DNA of 64,000 nucleotides from Pelomonas sp047654785 (GCF_047654785.1 NZ_JASGKQ010000003.1:1054001-1118000); one strand, 5' to 3'; positions 50,797-59,149 are shown, numbered from the stretch's first letter. The notes: generated by a model not told the origin, from the sequence alone. Made by a program: numbers and translations.

Positions 50797-51650
50797 AACG
50801 CCAGGACTTCCGCCACCTCGAACCGCTGCGCGTGCGCTGGGCCGAGGTCGACGCCCAGGGCATCGTCTTCAACGGCCACTACCTGACCTATGTCGACACC
50901 GCCATCAGCGGCTACTGGCGCGCGCTGGCGCTGCCGTATGCCGGGACGATGAAGCGGCTGGGCGGCGACCTCTACGTGCGCCGCGCCGCGCTGGACTACC
51001 TGGGCTCGGCCCGCTGCGACGACCGGCTGGACGTCGGCATCCGCCGCCGCGAGTTCGGCCACAGCTCCATGAAGGTGGACGGCGCCATCTTCTGCGGCGA
51101 CCGGCTGCTGGTGCGGGCGGACATGGTCTACGTGTTCGCCGACCCGGCCACGCAGACGCCGCAGCGCCTGCCCGACGCGCTGCGCGCCGTCGCGGACGGC
51201 TTCGAGGCCGGCGAGCCGGTGGTGGACGTGGCGGTGGCCGGCTGGGCCGAGCAGGGCGACGCGGCGGGCGCCCTCCGCCGCGAGGTCTTCATCGGGGAGC
51301 AGGGCATCCCGGCCGAGCTGGAATGGGACGCCGCCGACGCGGACGCCTTGCACGCCGTCGCCCGCAACCGCCTCGGCATGCCGCTGGCCACCGGCCGCCT
51401 GCTGGTGCAGGCGCCCGGCGTCGCCCGGATCGGCCGCATGGCCGTGCTGCGCCCGCTGCGCGGCACGCGGATCGGCCGCCAGGTGCTGGACGCGCTGCTG
51501 GCGGCGGCGCGCGCCCGGGGCCTGCGCGAGGCGCTGCTGCACGCGCAGCTGTCGGCCGAGGCCTTCTACCGGCGCGCCGGCTTCGAGCGACGGAGCGAGC
51601 CGTTCGAGGAGGCGGGCATCGGGCATGTGGAGATGGTGCGGGCGCTGTGA
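50793..51650 (+). CDS. Fusion of 4HBT-type acyl-CoA thioesterase and GNAT domain
   Basis: 285 aa. Residues 1-140 form a YbgC/FadM-like hotdog domain (RVRWAEVDAQGIVFNGHYLTYVD, with the catalytic-type Asp, and SARCDDRLDVG). Residues about 150-285 form an ElaA-type GNAT domain (VFIGEQGIPAELEWDAADAD, IGRMAVLRPLRGTRIGRQVL, FYRRAGFERRSEPFEEAGI). Both are normally separate proteins. The linker has no stop or disrupted frame. The fusion may channel acyl-CoA processing or just join neighbours. It is coupled to the esterase upstream. Confidence 0.85.
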   Translation: MKRQDFRHLEPLRVRWAEVDAQGIVFNGHYLTYVDTAISGYWRALALPYAGTMKRLGGDLYVRRAALDYLGSARCDDRLDVGIRRREFGHSSMKVDGAIFCGDRLLVRADMVYVFADPATQTPQRLPDALRAVADGFEAGEPVVDVAVAGWAEQGDAAGALRREVFIGEQGIPAELEWDAADADALHAVARNRLGMPLATGRLLVQAPGVARIGRMAVLRPLRGTRIGRQVLDALLAAARARGLREALLHAQLSAEAFYRRAGFERRSEPFEEAGIGHVEMVRAL

Positions 51651-51691
51651 CCGGGGGCGCTTGACGGACAATTCGCCGCAGGAGGCCCGCC

Positions 51692-51901
51692 ATGCAATTC
51701 ACTGCCGTGCTCACGCCCGCCGAGGAAGGCGGATTCGTTGCACTCAACCCCGAGACGGGCACCGTCTCCCAGGGCGAATCCGTCGAGGAAGCGCTGGCCA
51801 ATCTGCGCGAAGCCACCGCGCTCTACGTCGAGGAATTCCCGGTCAGCGCGTCCGGCCATCCCTTCGTGACGACGTTCACGCTCGACGCGGCGCATGCCTA
51901 A
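51692..51901 (+). CDS. hicB: HicB-type antitoxin
   Basis: 69 aa. MQFTAVLTPAEEGGFVALNP and GTVSQGESVEEALANLREAT are the partial RNase-H fold of HicB. It is the short form, without a long C-terminal DNA-binding domain. The end overlaps the hicA start by 8 bases. AGGAGGC precedes the ATG. Confidence 0.9.
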   Translation: MQFTAVLTPAEEGGFVALNPETGTVSQGESVEEALANLREATALYVEEFPVSASGHPFVTTFTLDAAHA

Positions 51902-52109
51902 GCTGCCGCGCATTTCCGGCGCGCAAGCGATCCGGGCGCTGCAGCGTTTGGGGTTCGAAAAGCAGCGGTAGTCCGGCAGCCATGTGGTGCTGCGCCGGGG
52001 CATGCAGGGTTGCGTCGTGCCGCTGCACGCGGAACTGAAGGTTGGAACGCTGGCAGGGCTGTTGCACCAGGCCGATGTCGATGCCGACGAATTCATCCGG
52101 CACCTGTGA
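51894..52109 (+). pseudogene. hicA: hicA toxin gene interrupted by an in-frame amber codon
   Basis: The frame begins MPKLPRISGAQAIRALQRLG and reaches TAG at 51969-51971 (codon 26). It then continues in the same frame as SGSHVVLRRGMQGCVVPLHA and on to the natural end EFIRHL and TGA. The conserved GSHVV His of HicA follows the stop directly, so a truncated product would have no active site. A single base change (TAG from CAG, AAG or TCG) explains it. The TGA at its end is also the first base triplet of a mobile-element terminal repeat. Confidence 0.85.
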
Positions 52110-52111
52110 CC

Positions 52112-52658
52112 CTAAGAGCGTGTTGACGATCTCCTGAGTAGCAGAGCCAGAAACGCCAAATGGACGAACTGCAAGCTGGTGTTGAGCCAACGCTCGCAGT
52201 TCTTCCACAGTCTGCGGTTTTTCTCCAACCAGGCAAAGCTGCGCTCGACAACCCAGCGCTTGGGCATGACCTTGAAGGTGTGCAACTCGCTTCGCTTGGC
52301 GATCTGCACCGTCACGTGCTCACCCAGGATGTCCTTGACGCCTTGCGCGAAGGGCTGGCCTGTGTAGCCGCTGTCCGTCAGCACGCTTTGCACCCGTCCC
52401 AGCGACGGCTTGCAGCGCTTGAATGCCGCCAGCGCTCCTTTGCGGTCCGTCACTTCGGCCGTCGTGATCGCCACGGCATGGGGAAGCCCCTGGGTGTCCA
52501 CCGCAATGTGGCGCTTGATCCCCGAGACCTTCTTGCCTGCGTCATAGCCCTTGAACCCCGCCGTGTCCGTGTTCTTCACGCTCTGCGCGTCCACGATCAA
52601 GAACGCGCTGCAGGCGTTGCGCCCCTGTCTCTCGCGGGCCGCGCCAACCTGATTTTTT
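52112..52658 (-). CDS. Transposase of element 1, second frame (OrfB, DDE domain)
   Basis: From the A7 slip site the frame reads KNQVGAARERQGRNACSAFL, then IVDAQSVKNTDTAGFKGYDA (first D), TDSGYTGQPFAQGVKD (second D) and MPKRWVVERSFAWLEKNRRL (E). The catalytic DDE triad is complete. It has its own ATG only near 52600. The stop codon is completed by flanking DNA: the last codon TCT and TAG use the TAA target duplicate and the next base, so the reading frame ends outside the element. Confidence 0.85.
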
Positions 52659-52961
52659 TAAAGCCTGCTCCAGCACGCTCACTCCGTGCTGGTCAGGCTC
52701 GCTCCATTTGCGCCAGTACGCATAGACGCTGGGCCACTTGGGGAACTGCGGCGGCAGATAGCGCCATTGGCAACCCGTGTGCAGCAGGTACAGCACTGCG
52801 CAGAACACCTCGTACAGATCGACCTTGATCGGCTTGGTGCTGCGCCGAACGCTGCGCAGCAGCGGCTCGATCTCGGCAAACTTCTCTCGACTGATGTCGC
52901 TTGGGTACGGCTTCCTCTTCACCCAACAATTGTCGGAGGAAATGAGATCGTAAACACGCTC
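52116..52961 (-). mobile_element. IS5-family insertion sequence (element 1)
   Basis: 846 bp. Terminal inverted repeats begin GAGCGTGTTGACGATCTC on the left and GAGCGTGTTTACGATCTC on the right (reverse complement), one mismatch apart. The flanking direct repeat TAA is at 52113-52115 and 52962-52964. It carries one transposase in two overlapping frames on the minus strand. The IS427-like subgroup of IS5 fits. It sits directly beside element 2, and the TAA between them is shared. Confidence 0.9.
52542..52922 (-). CDS. Transposase of element 1, first frame (OrfA)
   Basis: 126 aa. SREKFAEIEPLLRSVRRST, VDLYEVFCAVLYLLHTGCQW and LPPQFPKWPSVYAYWRKWS are the DUF4096/helix-turn-helix region of IS5-type transposases. 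After LEQALKK the frame meets A7 on its coding strand (plus-strand T7 at 52653-52659). Ribosomes probably slip there to enter the second frame, which gives the full-length enzyme. Confidence 0.88.
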   Translation of the reverse strand: MKRKPYPSDISREKFAEIEPLLRSVRRSTKPIKVDLYEVFCAVLYLLHTGCQWRYLPPQFPKWPSVYAYWRKWSEPDQHGVSVLEQALKKSGWRGPRETGAQRLQRVLDRGRAEREEHGHGGVQGL

Positions 52962-53019
52962 TAAGAGCGGCTAACACAACCCTGTCATCGTCAGGCGGTT
53001 GAAGTGCGTTTGACGGTAC

Positions 53020-53454
53020 ATGGGTCGAACCAAGAACAAGGAAATCAGCGCGGCGCTGTTCAAGAAGATTGAGCCACTGCTGCCGGTATTCGTGCCCTCG
53101 GTCAAGGGCGGTCGTCCACGGGTGAGCGACGAGATGGCTCTGAACGGCATCCTGTTCGTGCTGCGCACCGGCATCCCCTGGGAAGAGTTGCCCCAGGAAC
53201 TGGGCTTCGGCAGTGGCATGACCTGCTGGCGGCGACTGCGCCAATGGCAGGATGCCGGTGTGTGGCACCAATTGCATATGCTGTTGTTGGCCGAACTGCG
53301 TAGCGCCGGGCGGCTGGACTTCAGCCGAGCCAGCCTGGACGGGGCCAGCGTGCCCAGCCCCCGGGGGGCTCGCACACTGGCCCCAACCCCACGGACAGAG
53401 GAAAACTCGGCAGCAAACGTCACATCATCACGGACCGCCAGGGCATCCCGCTGA
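53020..53454 (+). CDS. Transposase of element 2, first frame (OrfA)
   Basis: 144 aa. MGRTKNKEISAALFKKIEPL, then KGGRPRVSDEMALNGILFVL and TGIPWEELPQELGFGSGMTC, followed by the first catalytic Asp in FSRASLDGASVPS. At a G6 run (53363-53368) the frame should slip by -1; the unslipped frame continues through 30 residues with no family likeness. This fits programmed frameshifting in IS5 elements. Confidence 0.88.
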   Translation: MGRTKNKEISAALFKKIEPLLPVFVPSVKGGRPRVSDEMALNGILFVLRTGIPWEELPQELGFGSGMTCWRRLRQWQDAGVWHQLHMLLLAELRSAGRLDFSRASLDGASVPSPRGARTLAPTPRTEENSAANVTSSRTARASR

Positions 53455-53831
53455 TGTTCTGCGTGACCGGAGCCAACCGCCACGACTCGGTGGTCTTCGA
53501 GCAGTTGATCGATGCCTTGCCCGATGTGCGAGGAAAGCGTGGAAAGCCGCGCCGCTGGCCCGACAAGCTGCACGCGGACAAGGGCTACGACTTTGCACGC
53601 TGTCGGGAGCACCTCAAGCGCCGAGGCATCCAGGATCGGATCGCCCGCAGGGGTATCGAGCGCAACGACCGACTCGGGTGCCATCGCTGGGTCGTCGAAC
53701 GCACGCATGCTTGGCTGGCCGCCTTCGGCAAGCTGCGCGTGCGTTTCGAGCGAAGCGTTCATACCCATGTGGCCTTGCTATCCCTGGCGTGCAGCGTCAT
53801 CTGCGTGCGAGCATTGATTCAGTTTTGTTAG
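53369..53831 (+). CDS. Transposase of element 2, second frame (OrfB)
   Basis: From the G6 site the frame reads SHTGPNPTDRGKLGSKRHII, then IPLMFCVTGANRHDSVVFEQ, LHADKGYDFARCREHLKRRG (second D) and RWVVERTHAWLAAFGKLRVR (E). With OrfA the DDE triad is complete. An ATG at 53454 would give 125 aa only. The stop lies just inside the right end of the element. Confidence 0.85.
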
Positions 53832-53840
53832 CCGCTCTAA

Positions 53841-54073
53841 ATCCGGCAGTTGACCGCTTGCCATTCATCGAAAGCCCTGATGTTTCAGCACCTTGTCGCC
53901 GATGCGGAGATCACCACTTCGATGAACACCGCTGCACGCCCGCTGGTCTGGCGCTGCGGCCCGCTGGCGGCGTTGCTTCTCCTCGTGGGCACCAGCCCAC
54001 TTCGTCGGCGCGCCTTGCCAGCGGCCCGCCTCGCCAGCCCCTCGGGCATGCCCAACTACCGGATTTAGGGTGA
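53841..54073. mobile_element. Remnant of an older element with 21-bp terminal inverted repeats
   Basis: The right end (54053-54073) is CAACTACCGGATTTAGGGTG plus A. Its mirror is split by the IS pair: TGACCCTAA (52107-52115) joined to ATCCGGCAGTTG (53841-53852), 19 of 21 bases matching. With the IS elements removed the element would be about 245 bp. Inside are TTTCAGCACCTTGTCGCCGA and other transposase-like fragments, but no intact gene. The left repeat starts at the stop codon of hicA. I infer a short non-autonomous or deleted element. Confidence 0.6.
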
Positions 54074-54104
54074 CCGGCGCAGGGCGCGGCCCATGGGGCG
54101 TGCG

Positions 54105-54353
54105 TCAGCCCAGCATTTCGAAGCGCTCGATCCGCCGTTCGCCCGCCACCCACGGCGCCATCGCCGCCGCCACCGGCGGCTCGCGGTGGCCCCAGCCTTC
54201 CGGGTAGATCTCCATCCAGGTCCAGCGCCCGTCCGCGTCCGGCTCGGGGCGGCGCAGCAGTTCGATGGGGGCTTCCACGCGCGCCTTGCGGAAGGCGGTG
54301 AGCGCGGCGTCGGCGTGCTCGCCGACGATGCGGTAGTAGACGTAGAGCTGCAC
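54105..54353 (-). CDS. DUF4936-family small protein
   Basis: 82 aa from a GTG. VQLYVYYRIVGEHADAALTA, RRPEPDADGRWTWMEIYPEG and GERRIERFEMLG match the DUF4936 family, found beside ygfZ in Burkholderiales. An ABM-like ferredoxin fold is likely from the alternation of strands and helices. Function is unknown. It starts 2 bases after the ygfZ stop, so it is the second gene of that unit. Confidence 0.8.
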   Translation of the reverse strand: MQLYVYYRIVGEHADAALTAFRKARVEAPIELLRRPEPDADGRWTWMEIYPEGWGHREPPVAAAMAPWVAGERRIERFEMLG

Positions 54354-54355
54354 GG

Positions 54356-55243
54356 TCAGTCCTGCGGCGGGAGGTCGTAGGGCAGGGCGCGTGGCCGCAG
54401 CGCCGGGCCGCCGGCGCTGCCCAGGTGCAGGCTGCCGCCGTCCAGCGCCGCGAGCTTGATCTCGGCGGCGAGCACCGTGCGGCCGCCGCGCATGCCGCAG
54501 CCGGCGACGACGCCGGCCGGCTGCTCGGGGTCGGCGCTGTGGAACACCTCCTGGCCGACCGATGCCGCACCGTCCGCCTCGAACACCTGCAGCCGCCGCT
54601 TGATCGTGCCGCGGTACTGGCTGCGCGCGACGACCTCCTGGCCTGGGTAGCAGCCCTTCTTGAAGTTGACGCCGCCCAGCGCCTCGAAGTTGATCATCTG
54701 CGGCACGAAGGCCTCGATGGTGGCGCCGCGCACCCAGGCCATGCCGGCCTCGGCCTCGGCGGCGGCCCAGTCGTCGGGCGTCATCGCGGCCCCGGCCGGG
54801 ACGGGGGCGTCGGCCGGCTGGATGCGCAGCGCGCGGCCCGCATCCGGCGTGGCCGGCAGCGCGATCAGCACCGCGTCGCCGTCGCGCGCCAGCGTCCAGG
54901 CCTCGGCGGCGGGCGTGCCCAGCAGGCCGTGGACGGCGAAGGCCGCGCTCGCGTCCGTGAGCCGGCACTTCGCGCGCAGCACGAACAGGGACAGCCGCTT
55001 CAGCGCCGCCGCCAGCGTCTCGGCGGGCAGCGCCAGCAGGATCTCGTCGTCGCCGTGCTGCCAGCCCACCAGGGTCGCCAGCAGCCGGCCCTTGGGGCTG
55101 CAGAAGCCGGCCAGCCGCGCATGGTCGCGGTCCAGCAGCAGGAAGTCCTGGGTCAGTTGGCCGTGCAGGAAGCGGGCGGCATCGGCGCCCTGGGCGCGGA
55201 TGACGCCCCAGTCGGCCAGGCGCAGTGAGGTCGGTGCGGTCAT
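54356..55243 (-). CDS. ygfZ: Folate-binding Fe-S cluster repair protein YgfZ
   Basis: 295 aa. GcvT-like fold with the signature KKGCYPGQEVVAR (Cys near residue 195) and FLHGQLTQDFLLL at the start. YgfZ uses tetrahydrofolate in assembly or repair of Fe-S clusters, as in MiaB and other radical-SAM enzymes. It is divergent from mltG with 47 bases between start codons. Confidence 0.93.
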   Translation of the reverse strand: MTAPTSLRLADWGVIRAQGADAARFLHGQLTQDFLLLDRDHARLAGFCSPKGRLLATLVGWQHGDDEILLALPAETLAAALKRLSLFVLRAKCRLTDASAAFAVHGLLGTPAAEAWTLARDGDAVLIALPATPDAGRALRIQPADAPVPAGAAMTPDDWAAAEAEAGMAWVRGATIEAFVPQMINFEALGGVNFKKGCYPGQEVVARSQYRGTIKRRLQVFEADGAASVGQEVFHSADPEQPAGVVAGCGMRGGRTVLAAEIKLAALDGGSLHLGSAGGPALRPRALPYDLPPQD

Positions 55244-55290
55244 GGCGGCAATTATCATCAGCGCCCTTTTGACGGAGCCTGGGCAGGGGC

Positions 55291-56286
55291 ATGAAGTGGC
55301 TGTGGCGGGCGGTGCTCGCATCGTTGTTGATCGCGGCACTGGCGGCAGGCGCCGCGTGGCAGTGGCTGCGCAGCCCGCTGGCGCTGGCCGCGCCGTCGGT
55401 GGAGCTGTCCATCGAGCCCGGCACCAGCCCGGCCGAGGTCGCCCGCGCCTGGGTGGCGGCCGGCGTGCAGGCCGATGCGCGGCTGCTCTACCAATGGTTC
55501 AAGTGGTCCGGCCAGGCCCGGCAGATCCGCGCCGGCAGCTACGAGGCGCATGCCGGCATCACGCCGCGCGGGCTGCTGGACAAGATGGTGCGCGGCGACG
55601 AGGTGCTGGAGCAGCTGCGCCTGATCGACGGCTGGAACTGGCGCCAGGTGCGCGCCGCGCTGGCCGCCGCGCCGGCGCTGAAGCCGGTCGCCGCGGCGAT
55701 GAGCGATGCCGACCTGATGGCCGCGCTGGGCGAGCCCGGCGTGGCGCCGGAGGGCCGCTTCTTCCCCGACACCTATGCGTACAGCCGCGGCGTCAGCGAC
55801 CTGACGGTGCTGCGGCGCGCCCATGCGGCGATGCGCAAGCGGCTCGCCGCCGCGTGGAGCGGGCGTGCGGACGGGCTGCCGCTGCGCTCGGCCGACGAGG
55901 CGCTGGTCCTGGCCTCCATCGTCGAGAAGGAGACCGGCGTGGCCGGCGACCGCAGCAAGGTCGCCGCCGTGTTCGTCAACCGGCTGCGCCTGGGCATGCC
56001 GCTGCAGACCGACCCGACCGTCATCTACGGCCTGGGCGAGCGCTTCGACGGCAATTTGCGCAAGCGAGATCTGACCCGCGACACGCCCTTCAACACCTAC
56101 ACCCGCGGCGGCCTGCCGCCCACGCCCATCGCCATGCCCGGCGCGGCGTCGCTGCACGCGGCGCTGCACCCGGCGCCGGTGAAGTCGCTGTACTTCGTCG
56201 CGCGCGGCGACGGCAGCAGCGAGTTCAGCGACGACCTCGCCGCGCACAATCGCGCGGTCAACAAATACCAGCGCGGCGGCCCGTGA
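55291..56286 (+). CDS. mltG: Endolytic transglycosylase MltG
   Basis: 331 aa. One N-terminal membrane helix, a LysM-like subdomain (PGTSPAEVARAWVAAGV) and the YceG domain with the catalytic Glu in LASIVEKETGVAGDRSKVAA, followed by LGMPLQTDPTVIYGLG and NTYTRGGLPPTPIAMPG. It cuts nascent glycan strands near the membrane and so sets their length. The stop overlaps the tmk GTG. Confidence 0.95.
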   Translation: MKWLWRAVLASLLIAALAAGAAWQWLRSPLALAAPSVELSIEPGTSPAEVARAWVAAGVQADARLLYQWFKWSGQARQIRAGSYEAHAGITPRGLLDKMVRGDEVLEQLRLIDGWNWRQVRAALAAAPALKPVAAAMSDADLMAALGEPGVAPEGRFFPDTYAYSRGVSDLTVLRRAHAAMRKRLAAAWSGRADGLPLRSADEALVLASIVEKETGVAGDRSKVAAVFVNRLRLGMPLQTDPTVIYGLGERFDGNLRKRDLTRDTPFNTYTRGGLPPTPIAMPGAASLHAALHPAPVKSLYFVARGDGSSEFSDDLAAHNRAVNKYQRGGP

Positions 56287-56903
56287 GTCCAGCACGTTTC
56301 ATCAGCTTCGAAGGCATCGACGGGGCCGGCAAGTCCACCCACATCCAGGCCGTGGCCGACTGGTTCCGCGCCCGCGGCGCCGACGTGCAGCTCAGCCGCG
56401 AGCCCGGCGGCACGCCGCTGGCCGAGGCGCTGCGCGAGCTGGTGCTGAACCGGCCCATGGGCTCGCTGACCGAGCTGCTGCTGATGTTCGCCGGCCGGCG
56501 CGACCACGTGGAAACCGTGATCCGCCCGGCGCTGGCCGCCGGCAAGACGCTGCTGTGCGACCGCTTCACCGACGCCAGCTTCGCCTACCAGGGCGGCGGC
56601 CGCGGCCTGCCGCAGCCGGTGCTGGACACGCTGGCCGGCTGGGTGCAGGAAGGCACCGAGCCCGAGCTGACGCTGTGGTTCGACCTGCCGGCGCGCCAGG
56701 CCGCCGCCCGCCGCGCCGGCGCGCGCGAGGCGGACCGCATCGAGCAGCTCGACCTGGACTTCTTCGAGCGCGTGCGCGCCGGCTACGCGGCCCGCGCGGC
56801 GCAGGCGCCGCAGCGCATCGTGCGCATCGACGCCAGCGGCACGGTGGCGCAGGTCGGCGCCCAGGTGCTGGCCGTGCTGGCCGCGCGCTATCCGGCATGC
56901 TGA
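56283..56903 (+). CDS. tmk: Thymidylate kinase
   Basis: 206 aa from a GTG start overlapping the mltG stop. P-loop FEGIDGAGKST, the DR motif in LLCDRFTDASFAYQGGGRGL, and the LID region ARRAGAREADRIEQL are present. It phosphorylates dTMP to dTDP. It overlaps holB by 7 bases. Confidence 0.95.
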   Translation: MSPARFISFEGIDGAGKSTHIQAVADWFRARGADVQLSREPGGTPLAEALRELVLNRPMGSLTELLLMFAGRRDHVETVIRPALAAGKTLLCDRFTDASFAYQGGGRGLPQPVLDTLAGWVQEGTEPELTLWFDLPARQAAARRAGAREADRIEQLDLDFFERVRAGYAARAAQAPQRIVRIDASGTVAQVGAQVLAVLAARYPAC

Positions 56904-57898
56904 ACCTCGACCTGCCCTGGCTGCAGGCGCCGCTGGCCGACGCGCTGGCCCGCGCCCGCTCGCATGCGCTGCTGGTGCAGGGGCCGGCCGGCGTGGGCCA
57001 GCTCGAACTGGCGGTGGCGCTGGCGCAGAGCTGGCTGTGCGAGGCCGCCGCCGCGGGCCAGCCCGCCTGCCGGCAATGCCCGGGCTGCAGGCTGTTCGCC
57101 AGCGGCACGCACCCCGACTTCCAGCTGCTGCTGCCCGAGGCGCTGGAGGCGCCCGCGCGCGAGTCGCTGGGCCTGCCGTTCGAGGAGCCCGACGCGAAGG
57201 CCGGCAAGGCCAAGCCCAGCCGCGAGATCAAGGTGGAGGCCGTGCGGCAGCTGCTGGCGTTCGCGCAGGCGACGTCGGCGCGCGGCCAGGCCAAGGTGGC
57301 CGTCATCTTCCCGGCCGAGGCGCTGAACGGCGTGGCCGCCAACGCGCTGCTGAAGACGCTGGAGGAGCCCGCCGGGCTGCTGCGCTTCGTGCTGGCCAGC
57401 CACGACGGCGCCGCGCTGCTGCCCACCATCCGCAGCCGCTGCCAGCCGCTGCCGCTGGCGTTGCCGGCGCGCGACGCGGCGCTGGCCTGGCTGGCGTCCC
57501 GGGGCGTCGACGGCGCCGAGGGCCTGCTGGCCGCCACCGGCGGGCGGCCGCAGCAGGCGCTGGCCTGGGCCGAGGCCGGGCTGAGCGACGCGGCCTGGCA
57601 GGCCGTCCCGAAGCGCGTGGCGCGCGGCGAGGTGGCGGCGCTGGCGGACCTGGCGCCGCCGCGCGCCATCGACGCGCTGCAGCGCCTGTGCCATGACCTG
57701 CTGCGCCGCTGCCACGGCCAGCCCGGCCAGTTCTTCGCGCCGGCCTCGCTGCCCACGCCGCGCCGCGCCGCGCCGCTGCTGGCCTGGGAGGCCGAGCTGC
57801 GCCGCGCCGCCCGCCATGCCGAGCATCCGCTCAACGCGGGCCTGTGGATCGAGGCGCTGGTGGCCCAGGCGCAGGCGGCCATCGCCGCCGCCCGGTGA
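56897..57898 (+). CDS. holB: DNA polymerase III delta' subunit
   Basis: 333 aa. The N-terminal AAA+ domain has a degenerate Walker A (GPAGVGQLELA), as usual for delta', which does not hydrolyse ATP. The zinc module CEAAAAGQPACRQCPGC and the sensor-like NALLKTLEEPAG motif are intact. Delta' is the rigid part of the clamp loader. In the mltG-tmk-holB-pilZ-tatD order it is conserved in many proteobacteria. Confidence 0.93.
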   Translation: MLNLDLPWLQAPLADALARARSHALLVQGPAGVGQLELAVALAQSWLCEAAAAGQPACRQCPGCRLFASGTHPDFQLLLPEALEAPARESLGLPFEEPDAKAGKAKPSREIKVEAVRQLLAFAQATSARGQAKVAVIFPAEALNGVAANALLKTLEEPAGLLRFVLASHDGAALLPTIRSRCQPLPLALPARDAALAWLASRGVDGAEGLLAATGGRPQQALAWAEAGLSDAAWQAVPKRVARGEVAALADLAPPRAIDALQRLCHDLLRRCHGQPGQFFAPASLPTPRRAAPLLAWEAELRRAARHAEHPLNAGLWIEALVAQAQAAIAAAR

Positions 57899-57911
57899 AT
57901 ACACTCGGCCC

Positions 57912-58364
57912 ATGAGCGACGCCCCCTCCAGGCCCGGCCCGGCCTCCCTGCAATTCCAGCCCAGCCAGCTCGGCGGCACGCTGCCGCTGCCCACGGTGGG
58001 CGGCGCGGGCGCGTCGGCCTCGGGGGCCCGGCCCAGCGTCATCCAGCTGGTGTTCCGCGAGAAATCGGCGCTGTTCGCGGCCTACATCCCGGCCTTCACC
58101 GAGGGCGGCCTGTTCGTGCCGACCACGCGCGACTACCGGCTCGGCGAAGACATCTACCTGCTGCTGGCGCTGCCCGAGGACAACCAGCGCTACCCGGTGG
58201 CCGGCAAGGTGGCCTGGCTGACGCCGGCCAACGCCTCCGGCGGCCGCACCCAGGGCGTGGGCGTGCGCTTCCCCGGCGACGAGAAGACGCGGCTGATCCG
58301 TGCCCGCATCGAGGAAATCCTCGGCACGGCGGTGTCGTCCAGCAAGCCCACGCAGACGCTCTGA
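57912..58364 (+). CDS. pilZ: PilZ-type protein of type IV pilus biogenesis
   Basis: 150 aa. A PilZ domain after an Ala/Gly-rich leader: LVFREKSALFAAYIPAFTEGGLF, RDYRLGEDIYLLLALPEDNQ and GVGVRFPGDEKTRLIRARIE. The RxxxR and DxSxxG residues that bind c-di-GMP in canonical PilZ domains are not clear here, as in Pseudomonas PilZ itself, which works with PilB and FimX without binding the nucleotide. The stop overlaps the tatD start (TGATG). Confidence 0.9.
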   Translation: MSDAPSRPGPASLQFQPSQLGGTLPLPTVGGAGASASGARPSVIQLVFREKSALFAAYIPAFTEGGLFVPTTRDYRLGEDIYLLLALPEDNQRYPVAGKVAWLTPANASGGRTQGVGVRFPGDEKTRLIRARIEEILGTAVSSSKPTQTL

Positions 58365-59149
58365 TGTTCATCGATTCCCACTGCCACCTCAGCTTCCCCG
58401 AACTGAAGCAGCGGCTGCCCGACATCCTGGCCGACATGCGCCATGCGCAGGTGGACCAGGCCATCTGCATCTGCACCCAGATGGAGGAGTTCGACGAGGT
58501 CCATGCGCTGGCGCTGGCGCATCCGCAGCTCTGGGCCACGGTGGGCGTCCACCCGGACACCGAGCAGATGCGCGAGCCCGACGTGGACGAACTGGTGCGG
58601 CTGGCGGCGCTGCCGCGCGTCGTCGCCATCGGCGAGACGGGGCTGGACTACTACCGCCTCGCAGGCCGCAGCATCGCGGACATGGCGTGGCAGCGCGAGC
58701 GCTTCCGCACGCACATCCGCGCGGCCCGGGCGGCGCGCAAGCCGCTCGTCATCCACACCCGCGCCAGCGCGGCCGACACGCTGCGCGTGCTGGACGAGGA
58801 GGGCGGCGAGCAGGCGGGCGGCGTGTTCCACTGCTTCACCGAATCGGCCGCCGTGGCGCTGGCCGCCATCGAGCGCGGCTACCACATCTCGTTCTCGGGC
58901 ATCGTCAGCTTCAAGAACGCGCAGGACCTGCGCGACCTGCTGAAGCTGCTGCCGCTGGAGCGCCTGCTGGTCGAGACCGACAGCCCCTACCTCGCGCCCG
59001 TGCCCTTCCGCGGCAAGACCAACTCGCCGGCCTACGTGCCGCATGTGGCGCGCGCCGTGGCCGACGCTTTGGGCCTGCCGCCGCCCGAACTGGCCGCCCT
59101 CACGGCGGCGAACACACGGCGGCTGTTCCGCCTTCCGGAGACCGTATGA
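58364..59149 (+). CDS. tatD: TatD-family metal-dependent DNase
   Basis: 261 aa. Metal ligands are in FIDSHCHLSF, GETGLDYYR, VIHTRAS, VFHCFTES and ETDSPYLAPV. TatD/YcfH proteins are 3'-5' exonucleases or deacylases. Its start overlaps pilZ and its end overlaps the ankyrin gene (ATGA). Confidence 0.93.
   Translation: MFIDSHCHLSFPELKQRLPDILADMRHAQVDQAICICTQMEEFDEVHALALAHPQLWATVGVHPDTEQMREPDVDELVRLAALPRVVAIGETGLDYYRLAGRSIADMAWQRERFRTHIRAARAARKPLVIHTRASAADTLRVLDEEGGEQAGGVFHCFTESAAVALAAIERGYHISFSGIVSFKNAQDLRDLLKLLPLERLLVETDSPYLAPVPFRGKTNSPAYVPHVARAVADALGLPPPELAALTAANTRRLFRLPETV

Larger units (their letters stand above)
52965..53837 (+). mobile_element. IS5-family insertion sequence (element 2)
   Basis: 873 bp. 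Ends are GAGCGGCTAACACAAC (left) and GAGCGGCTAACAAAAC (reverse complement of the right). Flanking TAA copies are at 52962-52964 and 53838-53840. It is unlike element 1 in sequence but of the same family and target preference. It carries a transposase in two frames on the plus strand. Confidence 0.9.
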
